64,000 bases of DNA, from NCBI RefSeq assembly GCF_001439695.1, contig NZ_JYLL01000004.1, positions 124,001-188,000 on the forward strand, read 5' to 3'. The position numbers and the translations under genes were made by a program. The notes beneath the pieces are model-generated. The model was not told the DNA's origin. It saw only the letters and a list, made by a program, of their open reading frames with translations, and made no database searches. Numbering within the stretch: position 1 is the first letter of the stretch; every line of letters starts with the position of its first letter. Origin of the DNA: Pseudomonas veronii (GTDB lineage: Bacteria; Pseudomonadota; Gammaproteobacteria; Pseudomonadales; Pseudomonadaceae). This document shows, piece after piece, positions 8,213 to 15,873 of the stretch.

Positions 8213-9352
8213 ATGTACGTCAATGTGGCTGTGCTGAAAGAAACCCACCCGCACGAACGACGTGTGGCCCTCGTGCCTGGCCTCTGCGCGAAGTTATGCG
8301 CGCTGGGGGCAAGGCTTCATATGCAGGCGGGGGCGGGTGAAGCGAGTTTTTTGCCGGACGCTGCTTATTCGGATGTGCTGTTCGTGTCCAGCGGCGGACA
8401 GTGGCTGCATGAGGCCGATGTGCTTCTCGCGGTGCAGGCGCCCTCGCTGGAAGTCGTAGGCAAGATGAAGCCCGGGTCGGTACTCCTGTGTTTTGTGTAT
8501 GCGCAGAAGAATCCGGCCTTGGTGCAACGTTTACTGGAGCGCCAAATCACGTGTTTTGCCATGGAGCGCCTGCCGCGCATCACGCGGGCCCAGTCGATGG
8601 ATGCACTGTCCAGTCAATCGGCGTTGTCTGGGTACTATGCGGTCCAACTGGGCTCGGTACAGATGTCTCGCATCCTGCCAAAAGTCACCACCGCGGCGGG
8701 TATCGTGGGGCCGGCGCGGGTATTGGTCCTGGGGTTGGGCGTGGCGGGGCTGGAGGCGATCGCGACTGCCCATCGCCTGGGCGCGGTGGTGGAGGGCTAC
8801 GACGTGCGCCCGGAAACCGCGGAACAGGCGCGGTCCCTGGGGGCCGAGTTTGTCGATGTCGGGGTCGATGCGCGAGGCAAGGGCGGCTATGCACGGGAGC
8901 TGAGTGAGGCAGAGAAAACCCAAGTCGCTCAAGTGCTGACGGAGCATATCCAACAGGCGGACCTGGTCATTACCACGGCGGCAGTGCCGGGGCGGCCGTC
9001 TCCGCGGCTGATCAGTGCCGCACAGCTTGCCGGGATGAAGCCTGGCGCGGTGATCGTCGATCTTGGCGCCGAAGGCGGCGGCAACTGCGAAGGCTGCGTG
9101 CCCGGACAGACCGTCACGATCGGTCGGGTAACCCTGATGGCGCCGTTGAATCTGCCCTCATCGTTGAGCCAGGACGCCAGCCTGCTGTATGCGAAAAACC
9201 AGTTCAACCTGTTGGCGCTGATGTTGAAGAACAACGTCATCAGCATCGACTGGGACGATCAGATTCTGGCGCAAACGGTACTCACCCACGCCGGCAAACT
9301 CATGCATTCGCTGAACCCGGCGGATGCCGCAACCCAGGAGAAGACCTCATGA
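8213..9352 (+). CDS. pntAA: Proton-translocating NAD(P) transhydrogenase, alpha subunit part 1
   Basis: From the ATG at 8213 (GGAG 8 bp before) the protein has 379 residues. It is the NAD(H)-binding domain I of the transhydrogenase: the ERRVALVPG opening, a Rossmann segment VLVLGLGVAGLEAI, and the VIVDLGAEGGGNCE region that shapes the nucleotide site. With PntAB and PntB it forms the inner-membrane enzyme that couples proton flow to hydride transfer between NADH and NADP+. The gene overlaps pntAB by 4 bp (ATGA). A longer in-frame start at 8174 is possible but has no family match. Confidence 0.95.
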   Translation: MYVNVAVLKETHPHERRVALVPGLCAKLCALGARLHMQAGAGEASFLPDAAYSDVLFVSSGGQWLHEADVLLAVQAPSLEVVGKMKPGSVLLCFVYAQKNPALVQRLLERQITCFAMERLPRITRAQSMDALSSQSALSGYYAVQLGSVQMSRILPKVTTAAGIVGPARVLVLGLGVAGLEAIATAHRLGAVVEGYDVRPETAEQARSLGAEFVDVGVDARGKGGYARELSEAEKTQVAQVLTEHIQQADLVITTAAVPGRPSPRLISAAQLAGMKPGAVIVDLGAEGGGNCEGCVPGQTVTIGRVTLMAPLNLPSSLSQDASLLYAKNQFNLLALMLKNNVISIDWDDQILAQTVLTHAGKLMHSLNPADAATQEKTS

Positions 9353-9690
9353 ACAGTGTTGGCTTCGTCGGGCTTTATATCTTCATGCTCGCCGCGTTCG
9401 CCGGCTGGGTCATCATCGGGCGGGTCCCGGCGATTCTGCACACGCCGTTGATGTCGGGCTCGAATTTTATCCATGGCATCGTGGTGATCGGCGGGCTTAT
9501 CGGCCTGCTCGATGCGGCGAGCGTGGCCGAACAGGCGGCTGGTTTTGTCGCGGTGTTGCTGGGCGCGGGGAATGCCGCAGGCGGGTACGCCGTCACGGGC
9601 CGGATGCTGGCGATGTTCCAGACCAGCGCGCCGGAACCCAAGCGGCGCAAAGCTCATCACTCTGCCACCCGGAAGCCTGAAAAGGTTTGA
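9349..9690 (+). CDS. pntAB: NAD(P) transhydrogenase, alpha subunit part 2 (membrane)
   Basis: This 113-residue protein is the small membrane part of domain II, with three hydrophobic helices (about residues 5-25, 35-60 and 62-85) and the family segments TPLMSGSNFIHGIV and GYAVTGRMLAMF. A charged tail (PKRRKAHHSATRKPEK) follows the last helix. The split-alpha arrangement (pntAA plus pntAB) is the usual one in Pseudomonas, unlike E. coli where alpha is one chain. It starts inside the pntAA stop codon and is followed 9 bp later by pntB. Confidence 0.95.
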   Translation: MNSVGFVGLYIFMLAAFAGWVIIGRVPAILHTPLMSGSNFIHGIVVIGGLIGLLDAASVAEQAAGFVAVLLGAGNAAGGYAVTGRMLAMFQTSAPEPKRRKAHHSATRKPEKV

Positions 9691-9699
9691 GGTTTGACC

Positions 9700-11136
9700 A
9701 TGTTGATTATGACGTCGCAGTGGCTGATAGGGCTGGTGTATTTCTTCGCCGCTTTTCTACTGATTTTCGGGTTGTGGCGCATGTCTTCGCCGGTCACGGC
9801 GGCCGGTGGCATCCATGTCGCCGGTTGGGGCATGGCGGCCGCCGTTATCGTTAGTTTTCTCTACGTATTTTCGGTGAGTGAGGCGGCCCGGCCACATTTG
9901 CCTGTCAACGTCAGCCTCGCGCTCGTCGCGCTGCTGCTGGGCGGTGGCGCAGCGTGGTGGAGCGGGCGCAAGGCGGCCATGACCGCCATGCCGCAGATGG
10001 TCGCGATATACAACGGCATGGGCGGGGGCGCTGCCGCCGCGATCGCCGCCATGGAGTTGTTCGGGGGCCGAGTGTTCGACCTTTCCGCATTGGCCGGCAC
10101 CTTGTTTGGCGCGTTGATCGGTGCGATTTCGTTATCCGGCTCCTTGATTGCCTGGGCCAAGTTGGATGGCCGCATCAACAAGCCACTGCACATGAAAGGC
10201 CTGCAACTGATCAATGCCTTGCTGATGCTGGTGACGCTGTGCGTAGGCGCTTGGCTGATGGTGGTCATGCACGCCGAACACGGTTCGTTGAACGGCGTGC
10301 TGTGGTTGATTGGAGTGTTCTTCGGCTGCGCGCTGTTGTTCGGTGTGCTGATGACGTTGCCCATCGGCGGTGCCGATATGCCGGTGGTCATCTCCATCTA
10401 CAATGCCTTCACCGGCCTGGCGGTCGGCCTGGAAGGGTTTGTGTTGCAGGTTCCGGCCATGATGATCGCCGGCATGCTGGTCGGCGCTGCGGGCGTGCTG
10501 CTCACATTGCTGATGGCCAAGGCCATGAATCGCACGGTCGCGCATGTGCTGTTTGCCCGATTTGGTGGCCAACCCGTGCGCAAAGGCGCGGCGATCGTGG
10601 GTGAGCTCAAGCCGACGGCGGCGAGTGATGCCGGCGTCGCCATGCGGTACGCCAATAAAGTCATCATCGTGCCCGGTTATGGCCTGGCCGTGGCGCAGGG
10701 CCAACAAAAGCTCTATGAGTTCGTGAAGTTGTTACAGGCCCACGGCGTGCTTGTGCGATTCGCGGTCCACCCGGTGGCGGGGCGTATGCCGGGACAAATG
10801 GACGTGCTACTGGCAGAGGCCGGTGTGCCTTACGACCTGATCTTCCAGTTGGACGACATCAACACCGATTTCGCCGACACCGATGTGGTGTTGGTGATCG
10901 GGGCAAACGACGTGGTCAACCCCGCCGCGCGCAGCGACAAAGCCTCGCCCATCTACGGCATGCCGATCCTCGATGTGGACAAGGCTCATCACGTGTACGT
11001 GGTCAAGCGCGGGGAGGGCAAGGGCTATGCTGGTATTCAGAACCAGCTGTTTTATGCGGAAAACTGCAACATGGTGTACGGCGATGCACAGGCCGTCCTG
11101 GTCAAGATGATCGAGGCGGTCAGAGGCTTGGGGTAG
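9700..11136 (+). CDS. pntB: NAD(P) transhydrogenase, beta subunit
   Basis: The 478-residue protein has about nine membrane helices (residues 1-270, the rest of domain II) and a C-terminal NADP(H)-binding domain III from about 300. The latter contains VIIVPGYGLAVAQ, HPVAGRMPGQMDVLLAEA, VVLVIGANDVVNPAA and the end motif NMVYGDA. All core motifs are intact, so the enzyme should be functional. GAGG at 9689-9692 supports the ATG at 9700 over a TTG at 9694. It is followed by the NAD(P)HX-repair-like gene, giving a compact NAD(P)H module. Confidence 0.95.
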   Translation: MLIMTSQWLIGLVYFFAAFLLIFGLWRMSSPVTAAGGIHVAGWGMAAAVIVSFLYVFSVSEAARPHLPVNVSLALVALLLGGGAAWWSGRKAAMTAMPQMVAIYNGMGGGAAAAIAAMELFGGRVFDLSALAGTLFGALIGAISLSGSLIAWAKLDGRINKPLHMKGLQLINALLMLVTLCVGAWLMVVMHAEHGSLNGVLWLIGVFFGCALLFGVLMTLPIGGADMPVVISIYNAFTGLAVGLEGFVLQVPAMMIAGMLVGAAGVLLTLLMAKAMNRTVAHVLFARFGGQPVRKGAAIVGELKPTAASDAGVAMRYANKVIIVPGYGLAVAQGQQKLYEFVKLLQAHGVLVRFAVHPVAGRMPGQMDVLLAEAGVPYDLIFQLDDINTDFADTDVVLVIGANDVVNPAARSDKASPIYGMPILDVDKAHHVYVVKRGEGKGYAGIQNQLFYAENCNMVYGDAQAVLVKMIEAVRGLG

Positions 11137-11202
11137 CCGAGCGGGGCGACGTCACCGCGCAGGCGGTGAGTGACTTCAGTAGCGATCGAGAGTGTGAAAA
11201 GC

Positions 11203-12336
11203 ATGAACACGTTGAGTCCCGACCTCGATAACGGCGCGCGCCAGGCGGCCTTGCTGACGGTGCGCCAGATGGCGGAAGCCGACCGGCTTTCGGTGGTTGC
11301 CGGCGTGTCGTCTTTCGAGTTGATGAGCAATGCCGGCGCGGCGGTGGCACGCGAAATCCAGCGGCGCTGGACACCCCGGCCGCTGCTGGTGCTCTGCGGG
11401 CCGGGCAACAATGGCGGCGATGGTTTTGTCTGCGCGTACCGGCTTGCGCAAGCGGGCTGGCCAGTGCGGGTGGCGATGTGGGGCAGTCGCGCCGCGCTGA
11501 AAGGCGAAGCCGGGCAACATGCACAGCGCTGGCCCGGCGAGGTGCAAGCCCTGAGCCCCGCGGTGCTTGAAGGGGCCGAGCTGATTGTCGACGCGGTGTT
11601 CGGCGCCGGCCTCGCCCGTGCGCTGGAGGGGCAGGTGTTGGACACCCTGGCTGCGGCTGGCCGTGGCACGGTGCCGATTGTCGCGGTCGACACGCCCAGC
11701 GGAGTGATGGGCGATAGCGGTGAGTCGTTGGGCGCGGTGGCGGCGGTGCTGACGGTGACGTTTTTTCGCAAAAAGCCGGGGCATCTGCTGTTACCGGGGC
11801 GCGATCTGTGTGGCGAAGTGATTGTGGCCGATATTGGCACGCCCGAAGCGGTGCTCGACGCCATCGTCCCCCAGGCATTTGAGAATCACCCTGGGTTGTG
11901 GCTGCCCGACTTACCGCGAGCCGGTCTCGATACTGTCGCGGGGCACCCAGCGGTCGTTGCGGCGGATGCCACGCAGGTGCTGACCCTTCACGAGAGCGAG
12001 TTTCGGCGGATGTTCGACTTCGTCGGCGACAAACTGACCCGCACTCGAGCCGCTGCCCAGCACGGCTCGGCTGTGGTTGTGCATCGCGGCAGTGACACGG
12101 TGATTGCCTGCCCCGATGGCCGCGCCGTGATCCATTGCAGTGTGCCCTCGGCCGCCACCGGCGAGCTTTTGGGCGGCATTATTCGGTGGCTGCGGACCCA
12201 GGGCATGCCGGCCTTTCCGGCTGCGGCAGCGGGCGTGTGGTTGCATGATGTGGTCGCTGCCGAATTCGGCCCAGGGTTACTGGCCAAAGACGTGCCGCAT
12301 CTTTTACCTGGGTTATTGCGTCGACTGTACGGCTGA
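11203..12336 (+). CDS. NAD(P)HX epimerase with degenerate dehydratase domain
   Basis: From the ATG at 11203 the protein has 377 residues (a GTG at 11170 is also in frame). The N-terminal part (about 1-220) is a YjeF_N/NnrE epimerase with CGPGNNGGDGF and VAVDTPSG, the core nucleotide-site motifs. The remaining 155 residues resemble only the second half of the NnrD ADP-dependent dehydratase, from the VLTxHExEF segment onward. The first third of that domain is absent, and its signature ATGGTGD has become ATGELLG, so dehydratase activity is doubtful. Standard bifunctional enzymes are about 490-500 residues. The position after pntB suggests a role in NAD(P)H upkeep. Confidence 0.82.
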   Translation: MNTLSPDLDNGARQAALLTVRQMAEADRLSVVAGVSSFELMSNAGAAVAREIQRRWTPRPLLVLCGPGNNGGDGFVCAYRLAQAGWPVRVAMWGSRAALKGEAGQHAQRWPGEVQALSPAVLEGAELIVDAVFGAGLARALEGQVLDTLAAAGRGTVPIVAVDTPSGVMGDSGESLGAVAAVLTVTFFRKKPGHLLLPGRDLCGEVIVADIGTPEAVLDAIVPQAFENHPGLWLPDLPRAGLDTVAGHPAVVAADATQVLTLHESEFRRMFDFVGDKLTRTRAAAQHGSAVVVHRGSDTVIACPDGRAVIHCSVPSAATGELLGGIIRWLRTQGMPAFPAAAAGVWLHDVVAAEFGPGLLAKDVPHLLPGLLRRLYG

Positions 12337-12409
12337 TTGTCCGTAGACATGTCGGCGAGTGGTGTATTGCACGTCAAATGTCCGATTTGAAACGTGGATG
12401 GGCGTGCGT

Positions 12410-12450
12410 TTGATATTTATCAAGTACGCTTTGCCGGAAAAGCGCAGTTT
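12410..12450 (+). promoter_or_regulatory. Perfect ANR/FNR box with downstream -10
   Basis: TTGATATTTATCAA (12410-12423) is an exact match to the symmetrical consensus TTGAT-N4-ATCAA, the best in the window. A weak -10-like CAGTTT (12445-12450) follows at the shared 21-bp spacing. It lies in the 296-bp gap before the hydrolase gene. Confidence 0.8.
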
Positions 12451-12632
12451 ACCCCCCAGAGGCTTCAGGTCATCGTCGTGTATCCAACAGAGCAGGCCGG
12501 GCTTTTTTCGGTTTTAACCTGATAGGCGTTCATGCCCAATCCATCGACCTGACGAACAATCAAAAAGAAAGATGAAGCCACTCTTGAAGTACCTTGCCCC
12601 TCGAAAAGGTTATATACGAAGGTATTCAACTA

Positions 12633-13358
12633 ATGGCCTCTCACTGCGGTGTTGCAGTATCTGAGCTCCAATACAAAAAGTTTAACTTTGCCGGCTATGA
12701 ATTGGCCGGTGATCTGCGATTGCCGCGAGGCGCCGAAAGCCTGGTCGTTCTCGTCCATGCCAGTGGCGGCGGTCATTCGAACCCGCGTAACCATTTTATC
12801 GCGGAGTACCTGGCGCGCCACGGGATGGGCACCTTGGTGATCGACCTGCTGACAAGGACAGAGCAGCGCTGGGATAACCTGACCGGTGTGCTGCGTTTTG
12901 ATATTGCATTGCTCGCCGATCGACTGGTCAAGGTCATCGACGCGATCGCCCGAGACGCTGAATTACGCCGACTTGCCATGGGCTTGTTCGGTGCCAGTAC
13001 GGGCGCCGCCGCCGTGCTGGTCGCCGCCGCTCACGTGGGCGGTGTGCGGGCGGTGGTCTGTCGAGGCGGGCGCACCGATCTGGCCGCCCAGGCGTTGTGC
13101 GAGGTCAAAGCGCCGACGTTGCAAGTGGTGGGCGCGGAAGACCCGATGATCCTGCGCTTGAATGTGCGAACCAGTCGGGCGTTGCACTGCACGCAAAGCC
13201 TGGAGGTCGTCAAAGGCGCGACGCACCTTTTCAAAGAGCCGGGCACACTGGCGGACGTAGCCAGGCTGACCGGCGATTGGTTCGAAAAGTACCTGCACAA
13301 GGAACCTTTGCCCAGCGAGCCGCTGCCCGGAATCAATGGCAAGGTTTCATCTTCTTAG
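12633..13358 (+). CDS. Alpha/beta hydrolase, dienelactone-hydrolase-like
   Basis: The 241-residue product has an alpha/beta-hydrolase fold: VVLVHASGGGHSNPRN near residue 40 (oxyanion region), a nucleophile elbow GLFGASTGAAA near 125, an acid in VVGAEDP and a terminal His in GATHLF. This is the DeoC-neighbour/dienelactone-hydrolase-like group often found with stress genes; its substrate is unknown. The ATG at 12633 is preferred to a TTG at 12594 because GAAGG lies upstream and the extension adds nothing recognisable. Its end overlaps the flexible upstream reading frame of the next gene by 23 bp, but the preferred starts leave 37 bp between them. Confidence 0.8.
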   Translation: MASHCGVAVSELQYKKFNFAGYELAGDLRLPRGAESLVVLVHASGGGHSNPRNHFIAEYLARHGMGTLVIDLLTRTEQRWDNLTGVLRFDIALLADRLVKVIDAIARDAELRRLAMGLFGASTGAAAVLVAAAHVGGVRAVVCRGGRTDLAAQALCEVKAPTLQVVGAEDPMILRLNVRTSRALHCTQSLEVVKGATHLFKEPGTLADVARLTGDWFEKYLHKEPLPSEPLPGINGKVSSS

Positions 13359-13395
13359 CGCGGGCCTGTACAACCCAACCCGTCATGGAGCGAAC

Positions 13396-15084
13396 ATGCA
13401 TTTCTTAGCCTTGGCGGTCGACTATGACGGAACCATTGCCGAAAACGGCAATGTTCCCGCACACGTCTGTACAGCGCTTGCCAGCCTCAAGGCCAGCGGT
13501 CGCAAGTTGCTGTTGATTACCGGCAGGGAGTTGCAGGCGCTCAAGCATCATTTTACCCAGCTCGATCTGTTTGACCTGGTGGTCGTGGAGAATGGCGCGC
13601 TCCTGTACGACCCGCGCACTGACACCGAGGAACTCATCGCCGATTCGGCCTCCACCGAACTGGTCGAGCGCCTGCGCGACAAAGGGGTTTCATCCTTGTC
13701 CGTCGGCAGGTCCGTTATCGCGACCTGGCATCCGTTCGAGGACGCGGTGATCAGCTCGATTCGCGAGCTGGGCCTGGAGCTGCAGATGACGTTCAACAAG
13801 GACGCGATCATGGTCCTGCCGACGGGGGTGAACAAGGCCTCGGGGCTGAGTGCCGCGTTGCTGAGGCTGGGCATCTGCGAACTGAACGTGGTCGGCGTGG
13901 GCGACGCCGAAAATGACCACGCGTTTCTCGCGATCTGCGGTTGTGCGGCGGCGGTGAACAACGCGATCGACTCAATCAAGGCCCGCGCGGATATCTGCCT
14001 GAGCCAGGATCACGGGCGCGGGGTCTGCGAGCTGATAGACATGCTGCTGCAAAAGGACGCCGCGCTGGTGCCGGTCGAGCGTATCGGCGTGCAACTGGGG
14101 CGAACCGCCGATGCACGCAAGGTGTGGTTGCCGCCGGAATCGGTGCTGCTGGTAATCGGCAATTCAGGCTCCGGCAAGTCGAGCTACGTGACCTGGCTGA
14201 CAGAACGCATGGTCGAGGCCCACCAGGGCTTCTGCATCATTGATCCGGAAGGCGACTATCTGTCGCTGGACGGTGCGGTCACGGTCGGTGGCCTGACCAC
14301 TCCGCCGACAACCGAAGAATCGTTGCATCACCTGTTACAGGCGCGGCTTAACGTGGTGGTGAGCACCCTGGCCCTGGACCCGGCCGCCCGCGTGCAGCTG
14401 TTCGGCGAATTACTGCCGTTTATCCAGCAGCTACGCAGCAGCACCGGCCGCCCGTACTGGATGGTCGTGGACGAGGCCCACTACATGCTGCCCCATTGCG
14501 CCGCTTGGCCTTCGGGGTTTCTGGCGAATATGGGGGCGATCATCGTTGCCCTGGACTTCGATCAAGTCTGCCCGTCGCTGCTGGACGCGGTAGACGTGCT
14601 GGTGACCCTGGGCAGCACCGCCCGCGAACTGGTCCAACGCTACGCCCAGCATACGCAGCGACGCTGCCCCGAATTCCCGGCGCGCTCATCCGAGCCCGAC
14701 TATTTCTGTCTGTGGGACGTTCGTCATGGCGGCGACGTGGTGCTGATGGCGCAGCAGCAACCCGAGCAGAAACATCATCGCCACAGCGGCAAGTATGCGG
14801 TCGGGGATGTGGGCGCCTGGCATGCATTCTACTTTCCCAGCCTTGACCAGCGCGCCTCGAACCTTGCGGAGTTTTTGTCTTCGCTTGCGCGCCTGGACGA
14901 TCCCGCGTTCCGCCAACACCGCGAGGCCGGGGACTTTTCCAACTGGTTTCGCGAGGTGATCCGCGACGACGTGCTGGCCAACGAAACCCGTCTGCTGGAA
15001 AACGATGCGTCTGTACCGCTGCGGGATGCCCAGGAACAGATCGCGCACCTGGTGCAATCGCGCTACCACTTGGAACCGCAGTGA
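13396..15084 (+). CDS. HAD phosphatase fused to a HerA/FtsK-like P-loop ATPase
   Basis: The 562-residue protein joins two domains. Residues 1-240 are a Cof-type HAD hydrolase: catalytic aspartates D9 and D11 in DYDGT, LLITGRE, K in GVNKASG and GVGDAENDHAF. Residues 250-562 form a P-loop ATPase with Walker A GNSGSGKSS (about 255), IIDPEGDY and Walker B WMVVDEAHYML, resembling the HerA/VirB4-like DUF853 class. Start at 13396 is supported by GGAG; an in-frame extension to 13336 overlaps the previous gene. The combination couples a small-molecule phosphatase to a motor-type ATPase; its role is unknown. The ANR promoter at 12410 probably drives it together with the hydrolase. Confidence 0.85.
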   Translation: MHFLALAVDYDGTIAENGNVPAHVCTALASLKASGRKLLLITGRELQALKHHFTQLDLFDLVVVENGALLYDPRTDTEELIADSASTELVERLRDKGVSSLSVGRSVIATWHPFEDAVISSIRELGLELQMTFNKDAIMVLPTGVNKASGLSAALLRLGICELNVVGVGDAENDHAFLAICGCAAAVNNAIDSIKARADICLSQDHGRGVCELIDMLLQKDAALVPVERIGVQLGRTADARKVWLPPESVLLVIGNSGSGKSSYVTWLTERMVEAHQGFCIIDPEGDYLSLDGAVTVGGLTTPPTTEESLHHLLQARLNVVVSTLALDPAARVQLFGELLPFIQQLRSSTGRPYWMVVDEAHYMLPHCAAWPSGFLANMGAIIVALDFDQVCPSLLDAVDVLVTLGSTARELVQRYAQHTQRRCPEFPARSSEPDYFCLWDVRHGGDVVLMAQQQPEQKHHRHSGKYAVGDVGAWHAFYFPSLDQRASNLAEFLSSLARLDDPAFRQHREAGDFSNWFREVIRDDVLANETRLLENDASVPLRDAQEQIAHLVQSRYHLEPQ

Positions 15085-15105
15085 ATGGTCGGGCGGCGTG
15101 CGCGT

Positions 15106-15675
15106 CTACAGTTCCAGCTCGTGAACGATGCGATCAAAATCCCGGCCCAGATAGGCCGAGGTAAAACCCAATTGTTTGTACAAGCCATGAATCGGGTAAT
15201 CGGTCGACAGGTCCGTCGAGCACATTTTGCGAAACCTCTCACGCTTGGCGGCATCGATCAGATGCCCCAGCAATAAACGGCCCAGGCCCCTGCGCAGCCA
15301 CGGGTCGGCGACGGCGACCGCGCAATCGCACTGTTCGTCCTGATCGGTGGCACGCCGGTAGCGGCTGACACCGATTACCTGCAACTCGCCGTCATGGTGG
15401 ATCAAGGCCAGGTAGCCGCGGCTGATCTGCGCCGACTCGCTCAGCAGTGTATCGATTGCGCTCGCATCGACATGGGTCACCGCGCCCAAAAACCGGAACC
15501 GCAGCGACAGCGGCGACAACCGCTGGAAAAAATGCAGCAGGCCCAGGTGATCGTGCGTCGACAACGGACGGATAAGCACATGCGTTCCGTCGTGCAGTTT
15601 TTCCAGCCAATGCTCGGCGGGCGAGGTTTTATCCATCTCGGCAATCAGAGCAGCGGTGTGTTGATTAGCTAGCAT
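15106..15675 (-). CDS. GNAT-family N-acetyltransferase
   Basis: This 189-residue protein is a single GNAT domain with the acetyl-CoA pyrophosphate loop RRGLGRLLLGHL at about residue 130. The opening DGTHVLIRPLS and LSLRFRFLG resemble the acetyltransferase domain that ends Pat/PatZ-type protein acetylases, but the NDP-forming CoA-ligase part is absent. A protein-lysine acetylase role is therefore possible, not shown. GGAG precedes the ATG at 15675; the six extra upstream codons to 15693 have no ribosome site. It is divergent from the P-type ATPase fusion and shares an intergenic region with two ANR-type dyads. Confidence 0.85.
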   Translation of the reverse strand: MLANQHTAALIAEMDKTSPAEHWLEKLHDGTHVLIRPLSTHDHLGLLHFFQRLSPLSLRFRFLGAVTHVDASAIDTLLSESAQISRGYLALIHHDGELQVIGVSRYRRATDQDEQCDCAVAVADPWLRRGLGRLLLGHLIDAAKRERFRKMCSTDLSTDYPIHGLYKQLGFTSAYLGRDFDRIVHELEL

Positions 15676-15747
15676 TGGGGGGCTCCAGCGCACAGTGGGG
15701 TCGAAGAACGGCCCTGTTCACACTGAGGGGGATGCGCGGCAGGCGTA

Positions 15748-15761
15748 TTGATCAAGGTCAG
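15748..15761. promoter_or_regulatory. ANR/FNR-type dyad between GNAT and ATPase genes
   Basis: TTGATCAAGGTCAG has two good half-sites. No convincing -10 lies at 21 bp on either side, so it may act as a second, modulating site for the divergent pair. Confidence 0.55.
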
Positions 15762-15799
15762 AAAGCGTGATGCGGACTAACAGACCGTCCAGGGGCAGG

Positions 15800-15840
15800 T
15801 TGACCTGGATCAAACGGCCCCGCCCAGACCGCGCCAGAAT
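15800..15840 (+). promoter_or_regulatory. ANR/FNR-type promoter of the flippase/ATPase fusion
   Basis: TTGACCTGGATCAA (15800-15813) is followed after exactly 21 bp by CAGAAT (15835-15840). The start codon is at 15874, giving a leader of about 27 nt. Confidence 0.7.
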
Positions 15841-15873
15841 CGGACTCTCTGCTGATTCGCTCAGGGGCACGGC

